Origin: Spirochaetota bacterium
Lineage (GTDB): Bacteria > Spirochaetota > Spirochaetia > DTKZ01
Reading direction: 5' to 3'
Length of the DNA stretch: 10,758 nucleotides
Assembly (NCBI GenBank): GCA_029562045.1
Contig: JAKQWJ010000253.1
Coordinates: forward strand, 1-10,758
A program made the translations under genes and the position numbers. A model generated the notes under the pieces. It was not told the origin of the DNA, did not search any database, and saw nothing but the letters and a program-made list of their open reading frames with translations. Position 1 is the first letter of the stretch. The number at the start of each line of letters is the position of its first letter. Positions 1-6,631 of this stretch are shown here, piece by piece.

Positions 1-184
1 CATGCTGAAGGCGGGGATCATCGACCCGGCCAAGGTGGCTCGCAGCGCCCTGCAGAACGCGGCCTCCATCGCGGGACTGCTCCTGACCACCGAGTGCGCC
101 ATCACCGAGCTGCCGGAAGAGAAGAAGGCCCCCATGGGCGGCCCCGGCGGGATGGGCGGCATGGGCGGAATGGACATGATGTAA
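1..184 (+). CDS. groEL: Chaperonin GroEL, C-terminal 60 residues (5' end outside window)
   Basis: Only the end of the gene is present; base 1 is the last base of a codon that starts upstream, and the stop is TAA at 182-184. The visible residues read as the end of the GroEL equatorial domain: an IIDPAKVARSALQNAASIAG stretch matches the conserved helix near the C-terminus, followed by LLLTTECAITELPEEKK and the flexible Gly-Gly-Met tail (GGMGGMGGMDMM). GroEL is the cytoplasmic double-ring ATP-dependent folding chamber working with GroES; the GGM tail projects into the ring cavity. A strong terminator follows 28 nt after the stop, so groEL is transcriptionally separated from the downstream protein-export genes. 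Whether groES precedes it cannot be seen. Confidence 0.98.
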   Translation, partial: MLKAGIIDPAKVARSALQNAASIAGLLLTTECAITELPEEKKAPMGGPGGMGGMGGMDMM

Positions 185-212
185 GCCCTCCGGGGTATTG
201 CCGTTGAACCGC

Positions 213-246
213 GGGGGCGGCCCATCCGGGCCGCCCCCTTTTTTTT
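213..246 (+). terminator. Rho-independent terminator of groEL
   Basis: A perfect 11-bp stem (213-223 pairing with 228-238, all G/C) closes a 4-nt ATCC loop and is followed by an unbroken run of eight T at 239-246. It lies just after the groEL stop and before the 98-aa ORF. Confidence 0.93.
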
Positions 247-261
247 CTTCCCCCCGGCGGG

Positions 262-267
262 TATACT
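262..267 (+). promoter_or_regulatory. Candidate -10 box (TATACT) for a leaderless 98-aa ORF
   Basis: TATACT matches the sigma70 -10 consensus at 5 of 6 positions and ends 6 nt before the ATG at 274, so transcription would begin at or beside the start codon. There is no Shine-Dalgarno sequence. At 17-nt spacing the -35 position falls in the groEL terminator T-run and has no good match, which lowers confidence. The same spacing to ATG is seen at several other genes in the window. Confidence 0.45.
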
Positions 268-273
268 GGCCCC

Positions 274-570
274 ATGAAACGGGAAGACTTCATTTTCACC
301 ATCGGGTACCAGGGCGACACCGCCATCGTGGACGGCAAGGCGAAGAAAAAATACGAAAAACTGTCCCTCCGGGAGCTGGCGGAGAAGGGGCTCTTCAAGG
401 AGGCCTTCTGCGCCGCCCTGCACTCCGGGGAGGAGGCGGACCTGCGGGAGTTCCTGTCCCTCTACCGCCGTCTGGTTCCCGGAAGAAATTATGAAAAAGA
501 GGACCTGGCCCGGCTCTTCGGCGTCTTCGGGGTTCCCCAGGGGATAACCAGGACCAAAATCATCGATTGA
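274..570 (+). CDS. Small conserved-looking protein of unknown function (98 aa)
   Basis: I do not recognise this family. The protein is soluble, charged and mostly helical in appearance, with no signal peptide or membrane segment. It opens with a short beta-like stretch (DFIFTIGYQGDTAIVDG), then a Lys-rich helix, then two or three helices rich in Leu and Glu, ending TRTKIID. That it is a real gene is supported by the strong G/C bias at third codon positions along its whole length, by its exact fit between the groEL terminator and the yajC promoter, and by a TATACT box 6 nt before the ATG. No Shine-Dalgarno is present, so a leaderless transcript is likely. An overlapping 98-codon frame from 198 runs through the terminator and lacks this codon bias. 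Its stop codon TGA (568-570) lies inside the proposed -35 box of yajC. Confidence 0.72.
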   Translation: MKREDFIFTIGYQGDTAIVDGKAKKKYEKLSLRELAEKGLFKEAFCAALHSGEEADLREFLSLYRRLVPGRNYEKEDLARLFGVFGVPQGITRTKIID

Positions 571-596
571 CTATGACGGACCGTTTATGGTAGCTT
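567..596 (+). promoter_or_regulatory. Candidate promoter of the yajC-secD-secF operon
   Basis: TTGACT (567-572, 5 of 6 with the -35 consensus) is followed after 18 nt by TAGCTT (591-596), which carries an extended -10 TG at 588-589. The predicted start near 603 gives a leader of about 34 nt with a ribosome site. The -10 hexamer itself is weak, so this is a moderate call. Confidence 0.42.
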
Positions 597-636
597 CAAC
601 GGAATCCCATATCATATCAAGGAAGAGACAAACCGT

Positions 637-1017
637 ATGAATTCGATTATCGGAAATTTCCCGCTTCTCCAGGGAGGCGGAGGTCAGCTTGCCACCACCT
701 TCCTCACCTTCGGACTGGTTTTCGCGATCTTCTACTTCCTCATCATCCGGCCCCAGAACAAGAAGCAGAAGGAAGCCAAGATGATGCTGGCGGCGCTGAA
801 GAAGGCCGACCGGGTGGTGACCATCGGCGGCATCCGGGGGGTGGTCCATTCGGTCAAGGAAGACGTGGTGGTCATCAAGGTGGACGACAACACCAAGATC
901 GAGTTTTCCAAATCCGCCGTCGCCGCGGTCCTCAACGCCGCCCGGCCCTCCGAGGCGGGCAAGGCCGAAAAGAAGGAAATCCAGGCGGAATCCTCCGAAT
1001 CCGGCAAAGACGAGTAA
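637..1017 (+). CDS. yajC: Preprotein translocase subunit YajC
   Basis: 126 aa, a usual length. Residues 1-17 are a short Gly-rich lead, residues ~19-38 form the single membrane helix (TFLTFGLVFAIFYFLIIRP), and the family signature RPQNKKQKE follows at once. The cytoplasmic part has the small beta-domain pattern typical of YajC (DRVVTIGGIRGVVHSV...VVIKVDDNTKIEFSKSAVAAV) and ends in an Ala/Lys/Glu/Ser tail. YajC is the small accessory partner of SecDF and binds the SecYEG holotranslocon in the inner membrane. The ATG at 637 is preceded by AAGGAAGAG at 619-627 with good spacing. secD starts 36 nt after its stop, the usual yajC-secD-secF order. Confidence 0.95.
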   Translation: MNSIIGNFPLLQGGGGQLATTFLTFGLVFAIFYFLIIRPQNKKQKEAKMMLAALKKADRVVTIGGIRGVVHSVKEDVVVIKVDDNTKIEFSKSAVAAVLNAARPSEAGKAEKKEIQAESSESGKDE

Positions 1018-1053
1018 AAATCATTTTTTCCTGTCCCGATTGGAGTTGACGGC

Positions 1054-2787
1054 ATGAGCAAACGACTACGTGTTACCCTGGTGCTCGCGCTCATCGGCGT
1101 GGGCCTCACATTCATCTATCCCACCCTGCAGTGGTACTACAGAATCCCCGAGGAAAAGAAGATCCAGGCCGGAAGCTCCCGGGAGCAGATCCGGGAATAC
1201 GCCCAGGCCAGGGCCAAGGGCGAGATGGACCGGCTCAAGGCGCTGGCCGTCTCCAACCCCGAGGCGCCGCTTCCTCCGGAGTTTCAGTACCTGGCGGACA
1301 AGGCCAGGGCCAACTACCGGCTGGCCAGGCGGGAGGTCCCCGGGACCTGGACCGTGGCGGCCGTGCTGGCGGGCTTCCGGGGAGAAAAGGAAGCCTTCAC
1401 CGAGTTGGAGAAGCGCCACCACCAGGAAATTATGGAGCTCAAGGACCTGCGGTCCCGTTCCATGCAGCTGGGTCTGGACCTGGCGGGGGGGATGACGGTG
1501 GCGCTGCAGGCGGACATGGAGTCCTTAGGCAAACGCCTGGGCCACACCCCCACCACCGAGGAGAAGGAGGACGCCATCCGGCGGGCCCTGGAGATCATCA
1601 CCAACCGGATCGACCAGTTCGGCGTCACCGAGCCGCAGGTCCGGCGGGGCGGGGACGAGGGAACCATCACCATCGAAATCCCCGGCGACGCCGACCCCGA
1701 AAGGGTGCGGGCCTTCCTGATGGGCAAGGGGAGCCTGAACTTCCACATCGTGGACGAGGAAGCCACCGAGAAGCTCATCGAGTACCAGCGGGCCAACCCG
1801 GGCTACTCCCCGGAGAACCCGGTCTTCGCGGTGGATTTCGTTCCCGCCGGTTCGGTGATCCGGGGCTACTACACCAAGGATGCCTACGGGCTGGACAGGC
1901 TGGAGCGGTACATCGTCATCTACGAGGACATCCGGGAGAACGGCCTGGACGGAAACCACATCCGCAGCGCCCAGGTGGCCCGGGACCCGGTGACCAACGA
2001 GCCCACGGTAAACTTCGTTCTGGACGGCGAGGGAGGGGAGAAGTTCTACAGCCTCACCGATAAATACCGGGGCAAGAGCCTGGCCATCGTCATGGACGAC
2101 AAGGTGAAGGCCTACGCCCGGATCCAGGAGGCCATCCGCGAGTCGGTGCGGATCACCGGCTTCGGCCTGGAGGAGGCCCAGAACCTGGCCCTGGTGCTGC
2201 GCACCGCCGCCCTGCCGGTGGACCTGGACATCGTGAACCAGCAGGCGGTGGGCGCCTCCCTGGGGGCCGACGCCATCCAGACCGGCCTGCGGGCCAGCCT
2301 GGTGGGGGTCCTTCTGGTGGTGGTCTTCATGCTGGTGTATTACAAGGGAGCGGGCCTCATCGCCGACATCGCCCTGCTGCTGAACCTCTTCTTCATGATC
2401 GCCACCCTGTCGGTGTTCAACTTCACCCTGACCCTGACCAGCATCGCCGGCATCGTCCTTTCCGTGGGCATGGCGGTGGATGCCAACGTCATCATCTTCG
2501 AGCGCATGAAGGAGGAGTACCGGCTGGGCAAGTCCGCCAAGGCGGCGGTGCAGGCGGGATTCTCCAAGGCTTTCTGGACCATCATGGACTCGAACATCAC
2601 CACCCTCATCGCGTCGATCTTTCTGTCCCAGCTGGGCAAGGGTCCGATCCAGGGCTTCGCGGTAACCCTGTCCATCGGCATCGTCACCTCCATGTTCACC
2701 GCCCTGTTCGTATCCCGGCTGATCTTCGATTTCTTGACCGACCAGGCGGGGATGACAAAGCTCAGCATCAGCTGGAGGCTCCGGTAA
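1054..2787 (+). CDS. secD: Protein translocase subunit SecD
   Basis: 577 aa RND-type membrane protein that with SecF uses proton motive force to pull secreted proteins out of SecYEG on the periplasmic side. TM1 is at residues ~5-26. A charged, helical ~110-residue stretch follows, then LGLDLAGG at 139-146, the conserved block opening the first periplasmic domain. ALEIITNRIDQFGVTEPQV and IEIPG mark the classic ferredoxin-like region. NFVLDGEGGEKFYSLT and ALVLRTAALPVDL lead into the five-helix C-terminal bundle. Asp476 in VGMAVDANVIIFER is the conserved proton-relay acid of TM4. The ATG at 1054 has GGAG at 1042-1045. Its stop TAA overlaps the secF ATG by one base (TAATG), indicating translational coupling. 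The usual LGLDLRGG arginine is replaced by Ala. Confidence 0.98.
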   Translation: MSKRLRVTLVLALIGVGLTFIYPTLQWYYRIPEEKKIQAGSSREQIREYAQARAKGEMDRLKALAVSNPEAPLPPEFQYLADKARANYRLARREVPGTWTVAAVLAGFRGEKEAFTELEKRHHQEIMELKDLRSRSMQLGLDLAGGMTVALQADMESLGKRLGHTPTTEEKEDAIRRALEIITNRIDQFGVTEPQVRRGGDEGTITIEIPGDADPERVRAFLMGKGSLNFHIVDEEATEKLIEYQRANPGYSPENPVFAVDFVPAGSVIRGYYTKDAYGLDRLERYIVIYEDIRENGLDGNHIRSAQVARDPVTNEPTVNFVLDGEGGEKFYSLTDKYRGKSLAIVMDDKVKAYARIQEAIRESVRITGFGLEEAQNLALVLRTAALPVDLDIVNQQAVGASLGADAIQTGLRASLVGVLLVVVFMLVYYKGAGLIADIALLLNLFFMIATLSVFNFTLTLTSIAGIVLSVGMAVDANVIIFERMKEEYRLGKSAKAAVQAGFSKAFWTIMDSNITTLIASIFLSQLGKGPIQGFAVTLSIGIVTSMFTALFVSRLIFDFLTDQAGMTKLSISWRLR

Positions 2788-3902
2788 TGAAAGTCATTCA
2801 ATTTCTGAAATACGGAAAATATCTGGTTTTTGTCTCCATCCTGGCCATTCTGGCGGGATTCGGGATCACCATCGCCCGGGGAGGCTTCAACCTGGGTCTG
2901 GATTTCCAGGCGGGAATAAGCCAGCGGGTGTCCATCAGCTCCGCTGGGGCGAAGGCTCCCATCGATCAGGTCCGCACCGCCCTGCGGGACATCGACGGGG
3001 CGCAGATCCAGTCCATCGGGAACCCGGAGAACCAGGAGTACGGCATCAAGGTGAAGCAGGAGGGAAGCGAGAAAACCTTCGCCGACGAGATGGCCCGGAA
3101 AATCACCGACGCACTGGGGAGCGCCTTCGGGGCGGACAACGTCAAGCTGCTGCAGACCGAATATGTGGGACCCCGCTTTTCGTCGGACCTGGCATCCCAG
3201 GCGGCCTTCCTGACCGTCTTCGCCATGTTCCTGATCCTGCTGTACTCCTGGTTCCGCTTCAAGCTGGAGTACGCGGTGGCCGCCATCCTGGCCCTGGTCC
3301 ATGACGCTCTTTTCATGATCGGTTTCATCGGGGCCTTCCAGCTGGAGGTCTCCACCGCGACGGTGGCGGCGGTGCTCACCATCATCGGCTACTCCATCAA
3401 CGACACCATCGTCATCTTCGACCGGATCCGGGAAAACAACCAGCTGATGCGGGAAAGCCCCTTCCCGGTGATCATCAACACCAGCCTGACCCAGTCCCTG
3501 AGCCGGACCACCATCACCTCCCTCACCACCCTTCTGGCGGTGGCGGCGATCTTCATCTTCGCCACCGGAGAGGTGCAGCTCTTCGCGCTGAACATGATCG
3601 TGGGCATCGTGGTGGGAACCTATTCGTCCATCTTCATCGCCACCCACATTCTGCACAGCTGGCATCTGGCGGCCCGGAAGCGCCGCGCCCGGAAGGCCGG
3701 CAGGGAGCCGGAGCCGGTGGTGAAGGCCGCCAAGGCCGCCCCCGCGCCGGAGACGGCGGAGAAGGCCCTGCCCGAGGCCGAAGAGGTCTCCGGGGAGGAG
3801 CCCGCACCGGAGCCGGTCCAGCAGCCGGGAACCGCCCGGAAGGAGATGCCCAGGGTTCGAGGGTCCCGGGAACAGCGCAAGCGCCGGGCGAAGAAATCCT
3901 GA
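2787..3902 (+). CDS. secF: Protein translocase subunit SecF
   Basis: 371 aa partner of SecD. TM1 is at residues ~11-31, followed by LGLDFQAG, the SecF version of the family motif (often GIDFTGG). The small periplasmic domain runs to about residue 130 (TEYVGPRFSSDLASQAA), then comes the five-helix bundle. TIIGYSINDTIVIFDRIREN carries Asp206, the conserved TM4 acid thought to act in the proton path. The ATG shares a base with the secD stop, and GGAGG at 2774-2778 lies inside the secD end. After the last helix (~290) there is an unusual cytoplasmic tail of about 78 residues: a basic segment, an Ala/Pro/Glu-rich linker, and a very basic end (SREQRKRRAKKS). Bacterial SecF is often shorter, so this tail is an extension. 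A terminator follows at 4004-4028. Confidence 0.98.
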   Translation: MKVIQFLKYGKYLVFVSILAILAGFGITIARGGFNLGLDFQAGISQRVSISSAGAKAPIDQVRTALRDIDGAQIQSIGNPENQEYGIKVKQEGSEKTFADEMARKITDALGSAFGADNVKLLQTEYVGPRFSSDLASQAAFLTVFAMFLILLYSWFRFKLEYAVAAILALVHDALFMIGFIGAFQLEVSTATVAAVLTIIGYSINDTIVIFDRIRENNQLMRESPFPVIINTSLTQSLSRTTITSLTTLLAVAAIFIFATGEVQLFALNMIVGIVVGTYSSIFIATHILHSWHLAARKRRARKAGREPEPVVKAAKAAPAPETAEKALPEAEEVSGEEPAPEPVQQPGTARKEMPRVRGSREQRKRRAKKS

Positions 3903-4003
3903 AGCAGGCGGCCGCCCCCGCACCGGAGGACCGCCCGCCGGCCCGGGATGGCTGCCCGGCCGGCCTGGGAAAATGAGCGGTTAAAAGTTCCGACAAAGAA
4001 ACG

Positions 4004-4028
4004 CCGCCCCGAAAGGGGCGGTTTTTTT
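4004..4028 (+). terminator. Terminator of the yajC-secD-secF operon, probably bidirectional
   Basis: A 7-bp G/C stem (4004-4010 with 4015-4021) closed by a stable GAAA tetraloop is followed by seven T at 4022-4028. The stop codon of the minus-strand gene (4027-4029) lies in the same T-run. Read on the minus strand, the hairpin is followed by a broken T-rich stretch (GTTTCTTT), so it may end both convergent transcripts. The stretch 3903-4003 between secF and the hairpin holds no gene I can support. Confidence 0.88.
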
Positions 4029-4509
4029 ATTTCGATCGAGGGAAGCGCTCCTGGAGCACCGCTCTGATGCCCGAGCCCGGGGGGAAGTGGAAGGTTTCGA
4101 AGGGGGTCCGGGACGCCAGCTCCTCCTCCAGGGTTTTCATGTCCGTGTATTCGTAGGGGATGGAAATGAGCCGGTCCCGCCCGGCGTGGTAGGCGAAGAT
4201 GAAGGGTTTTCCCCGGGCGGAGGTGCACCGCCCCGACAGGGAGACCTCGCTCCAGGGGAAGGCCAGGTCTCCTTCGCCCGGGAGGGTGAAGGTGAGGCCC
4301 TCGGAGGAGGTGGTGACCTTCGTCCCCAGGTAGGGTCTGGCGAAGCGCATCAGCCGGTAGGACATGAAGGCCCCGGCGGCCAGGGCCACGGACCCCGGAA
4401 GGAGGGGGAGGCGGGAGAAGACGTAGAGCCCCGCCAGGGGAAAGGAGACCAGGAGCCCGTAGAAGATGAAAAGCCGGGGGTTGGACAGGGGGGTCATGCG
4501 GTGTACCAT
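4027..4509 (-). CDS. Membrane-anchored protein of unknown function, possible PH-like domain (160 aa)
   Basis: Two hydrophobic segments at residues ~12-31 (LFIFYGLLVSFPLAGLYVF) and ~35-52 (LLPGSVALAAGAFMSYRLM) form a short helical hairpin. A cytoplasmic-looking region of about 105 residues with alternating beta pattern follows (VTTSSEGLTFTLPG, LAFPWSEVSLSGRC, KPFIFAYHAG, LISIPYEYTD), then a helix and a Pro-rich end. The strand order, with a 'F.W.EV' element, resembles bacterial PH-like domains such as bPH families attached to paired TM helices, but this is a resemblance only. The ATG at 4509 fits a leaderless start: TAGGAT ends 6 nt upstream with TTGACA 17 nt before it. What looks like a Shine-Dalgarno (AGGA) is that -10 box. 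It is convergent with secF and divergent from the kinase-like fusion gene. Confidence 0.82.
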   Translation of the reverse strand: MVHRMTPLSNPRLFIFYGLLVSFPLAGLYVFSRLPLLPGSVALAAGAFMSYRLMRFARPYLGTKVTTSSEGLTFTLPGEGDLAFPWSEVSLSGRCTSARGKPFIFAYHAGRDRLISIPYEYTDMKTLEEELASRTPFETFHFPPGSGIRAVLQERFPRSK

Positions 4510-4515
4510 GCCCCG

Positions 4516-4544
4516 ATCCTACCGGGAGGCCCCGGGACTGTCAA
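4516..4544 (-). promoter_or_regulatory. Promoter of the 160-aa membrane protein, leaderless type
   Basis: On the minus strand a perfect TTGACA (4544-4539) is followed after 17 nt by TAGGAT (4521-4516, 4 of 6). The -10 box ends 6 nt before the ATG at 4509, so the predicted start site is at or next to the A of ATG. Confidence 0.75.
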
Positions 4545-4552
4545 CGGCGGTC

Positions 4553-4581
4553 TTGCGGAGGGCCGCCCTGCCGATTATCAT
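4553..4581 (+). promoter_or_regulatory. Promoter of the GNAT-kinase fusion gene
   Basis: TTGCGG (4553-4558) is followed after 17 nt by TATCAT (4576-4581, 5 of 6). The start site would be near 4588, leaving a leader of about 27 nt that contains GGGAGG (4603-4608), 6 nt before the GTG start. The same hexamer pair, TTGCGG and TATCAT at 17 nt, drives ridA. Its -35 lies 8 nt from the -35 of the divergent gene. Confidence 0.62.
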
Positions 4582-4614
4582 GGCTCGTCCATCTATGGAG
4601 AAGGGAGGCCCCCC

Positions 4615-6582
4615 GTGAGCAGGGATACCCACATCGTCCACCTGACCCCGGAGCTGGAAGACCGGATCCGCCGGATCTACTCGCTGAACATCGACAGCTT
4701 CATCATCCCGTCCCCCTTCATCCGGGACGGGGACCTGGAAAAGGACTACGATCACAGCTACGTCTGGCAGGAGGAGGGGGAGATCCTGGGCTACCTTCTG
4801 GTTTTCTCCAACCCCGGGCGGACCAGGTTCCACCTCTACAAGCAGGTCACCAGCCCCTTCGGCCGGGGGAAGGGCATCGGATCCGCCTTCATCCACCGGC
4901 TGGCGGAGGAGGTTTCCCCCGACGCGACGCTGTACCTGATCATCTGGGAGAAGCACCAGGAGGCGATGCTCTTCTTCGAAAAGAAGGGTTTCACCACCGA
5001 GGACCGGGTGATTCACCGGGGCCTGGCCTTCCACTACATGGAGGTGCGGGCGGGCAATGTCCAGGGCGGCGGGGAGGAGGAGCCCCCGGGGGGGCGGACC
5101 CGGGTGGAGGACCTGGGCAAGACCCGCCACGACGCCCGGAAGGCCCTGCGCCTCCTGTCGGAGATGGTGGACCGGCTGGGCCCGGACAACTGCAACCGGA
5201 TCATCGAGGACATAAACCGGGAAACCACGGCCCTCATCAACATGCTCAACGCCTACCGGGACTCCCTGGAGTACAGCCACGAGGTGAATATCAAATCCCT
5301 CATCATCGAGAGGATCCTGCCCTTCATCGAGATGTCCCCCGCCCACTGCGAGGTGCGGTTCGTGATGAAGGGCCGGGTGCCCGAGGCCTACGGGCACTAT
5401 CTGGACATCGGCCGGGCCTTGGTGAACCTGGTGTCCAACGCCCTGGACGCCATACGGGAGGCGGGTAGGCCCGGCAGAATCAGCATCACCCTGGAGGAGA
5501 AGGAATCCTCCATCCTGCTGACCTTCCGGGACAACGGCGTGGGGATCGACCCGGGGCGCCTGAAGAAGGGGGAGGACGGAATCCCCCTTTTCGTCGGCAG
5601 GACCACCAAGACCGGGGGGGCCGCCCCGGGGCAGGGGATCGGGACCCGTCAGATTTTCGCCGTCTTCGGGGCGGATGCCATCGATGTGAAAAGCTCCCCC
5701 GGCCGGGGGACGGTCTGGAGCATCCGGCTGGCCCGGCGGCCCCCGGGGGACCTTCTGGCCCTCCAGGGGCTGGAGACCCGGTACCGGGAGTACCGGGACC
5801 TGATGGACCCGGTGCTGCCCGCCCCGCCGGTGGACCGGGTTCGGATGGCCACCTTCATCTGGCACCTCCGGAAGCTGGAGATCCTGTCCTGGGACCTGAT
5901 TCTGCAGTTCGCCAAATACCACAATGTCCGGGAGATCTACCGGTCCGTCCTGGCCCATCGCTTCGGCCGGAAGGACCGGGAGGCCCTGGCCGCGGAGATC
6001 TCCCGGCTCAAGGTGGACCACCCGGTGATCCGGGGCTGGCTGCTGGATGTGCTCACCACCCTTCGGAGGGATGAGGAGTTCGTTCTGCAGAACGCCAACT
6101 TCCGGGATTTCGGCGGGGTGATGCTGAAGAGCTACGGCCAGGCGGGGGACCGCACCGTGGTGTTCACCCTGGACCCGGAGAGCGGCATGTTTTTCGCCAC
6201 CGACCGGAAACTGGCGGAGCATGTGGATTTCGCCCCCTACCTGGGCAGGGAGCGGGACGAGCTTCTCCGGGGGGAGCACTCCGGGGACGTCAACGACCCG
6301 GCGCGGCCCATCACCCTGGGGGTCTGGTCCATCCGGAACGGCATGGACGCGGAGGAGAAGATCGCCCTGGTACGCCGGGGGGCCTGCAAGCTGGCGGAGC
6401 TGGGGCTGAAGGCGGACAAGAAGATCGCCTTCTACCAGACCACCTACGTGAGTTCCCCCCTGGACATAAACTCCTACATCACCACCACCCTGGGGGAGCT
6501 CTGCGGGCTTCCCGAGGACCGGCTGCGGAAATTTCTGGCGGACACGGACGAGGACATCCCGGCCTTCGTGGTCACCGATTGA
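4615..6582 (+). CDS. GNAT acetyltransferase fused to a histidine-kinase-like core and an unrecognised C-terminal region (655 aa)
   Basis: Three parts are visible. Residues ~5-146 are a GNAT fold: the acetyl-CoA loop GRGKGIGSAFI at 83-93 and the terminal EAMLFFEKKGF at 116-126. After a Gly/Glu/Pro linker, residues ~163-225 form a helical dimerisation-like segment with His172 in TRHDARKALRLL, a candidate phosphoacceptor in the HD-R style of LytS/AgrC/Spo0B-type kinases. Residues ~260-375 are an ATP-binding domain of the HATPase type: N-box NLVSNALDAI (Asn275), G1 DNGVGID (306-312), G2 APGQGIGT (337-344) and SPGRGTVWSI. Residues 376-655 match nothing I know and are helical then mixed. No membrane helix or signal peptide is seen, so it should be cytosolic, and no response regulator is adjacent. 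The GTG start is chosen for GGGAGG 6 nt upstream and because the domain begins here; the open frame continuing upstream to 4087 is antisense to the 160-aa gene. Function is inferred only. Confidence 0.88.
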   Translation: MSRDTHIVHLTPELEDRIRRIYSLNIDSFIIPSPFIRDGDLEKDYDHSYVWQEEGEILGYLLVFSNPGRTRFHLYKQVTSPFGRGKGIGSAFIHRLAEEVSPDATLYLIIWEKHQEAMLFFEKKGFTTEDRVIHRGLAFHYMEVRAGNVQGGGEEEPPGGRTRVEDLGKTRHDARKALRLLSEMVDRLGPDNCNRIIEDINRETTALINMLNAYRDSLEYSHEVNIKSLIIERILPFIEMSPAHCEVRFVMKGRVPEAYGHYLDIGRALVNLVSNALDAIREAGRPGRISITLEEKESSILLTFRDNGVGIDPGRLKKGEDGIPLFVGRTTKTGGAAPGQGIGTRQIFAVFGADAIDVKSSPGRGTVWSIRLARRPPGDLLALQGLETRYREYRDLMDPVLPAPPVDRVRMATFIWHLRKLEILSWDLILQFAKYHNVREIYRSVLAHRFGRKDREALAAEISRLKVDHPVIRGWLLDVLTTLRRDEEFVLQNANFRDFGGVMLKSYGQAGDRTVVFTLDPESGMFFATDRKLAEHVDFAPYLGRERDELLRGEHSGDVNDPARPITLGVWSIRNGMDAEEKIALVRRGACKLAELGLKADKKIAFYQTTYVSSPLDINSYITTTLGELCGLPEDRLRKFLADTDEDIPAFVVTD

Positions 6583-6587
6583 GGCGT

Positions 6588-6627
6588 CGCCGGCACGCGG
6601 GTTCGTGGTCGCCCGCGGGATCCGGCG
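6588..6627. other. Stem-loop between convergent genes
   Basis: Two nested perfect 6-bp arms, 6588-6593 with 6622-6627 and 6596-6601 with 6612-6617, form a G/C-rich hairpin between the fusion-gene stop (6582) and the ridA stop (6632). There is no T-run on either strand, so it is a possible 3' end stabiliser or factor-dependent terminator rather than a canonical one. Confidence 0.35.
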
Positions 6628-6631
6628 GTTG

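Noticed and set aside
2340..3923. Long minus-strand open frame (527 codons) across secD/secF
   Set aside because: Its composition (Gly, Asp, His, Arg) is that of the complement of a G+C-rich gene, and both real genes on the other strand are certain.
4516..4521. AGGA before the 160-aa gene as a Shine-Dalgarno
   Set aside because: The bases are better explained as the -10 hexamer TAGGAT, exactly 17 nt after a perfect TTGACA; a transcript starting near the ATG would not contain them.
4087..4614. Upstream extension of the GNAT-kinase frame by 176 codons
   Set aside because: It is antisense to the 160-aa membrane protein gene, is Gly/Pro/Arg-rich as expected of a shadow frame, and precedes a clear GGGAGG-GTG start at 4615.
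4595..4618. Seven-codon ORF whose TGA overlaps the fusion-gene GTG (GTGA)
   Set aside because: Its ATG lies only about 7 nt after the predicted start site and the ORF spans the ribosome site; too short to distinguish from chance.
4519..6279. Minus-strand open frame of 586 codons opposite the GNAT-kinase fusion
   Set aside because: Pro/Gly/Val/His-rich shadow; the plus strand carries recognisable GNAT and HATPase motifs.
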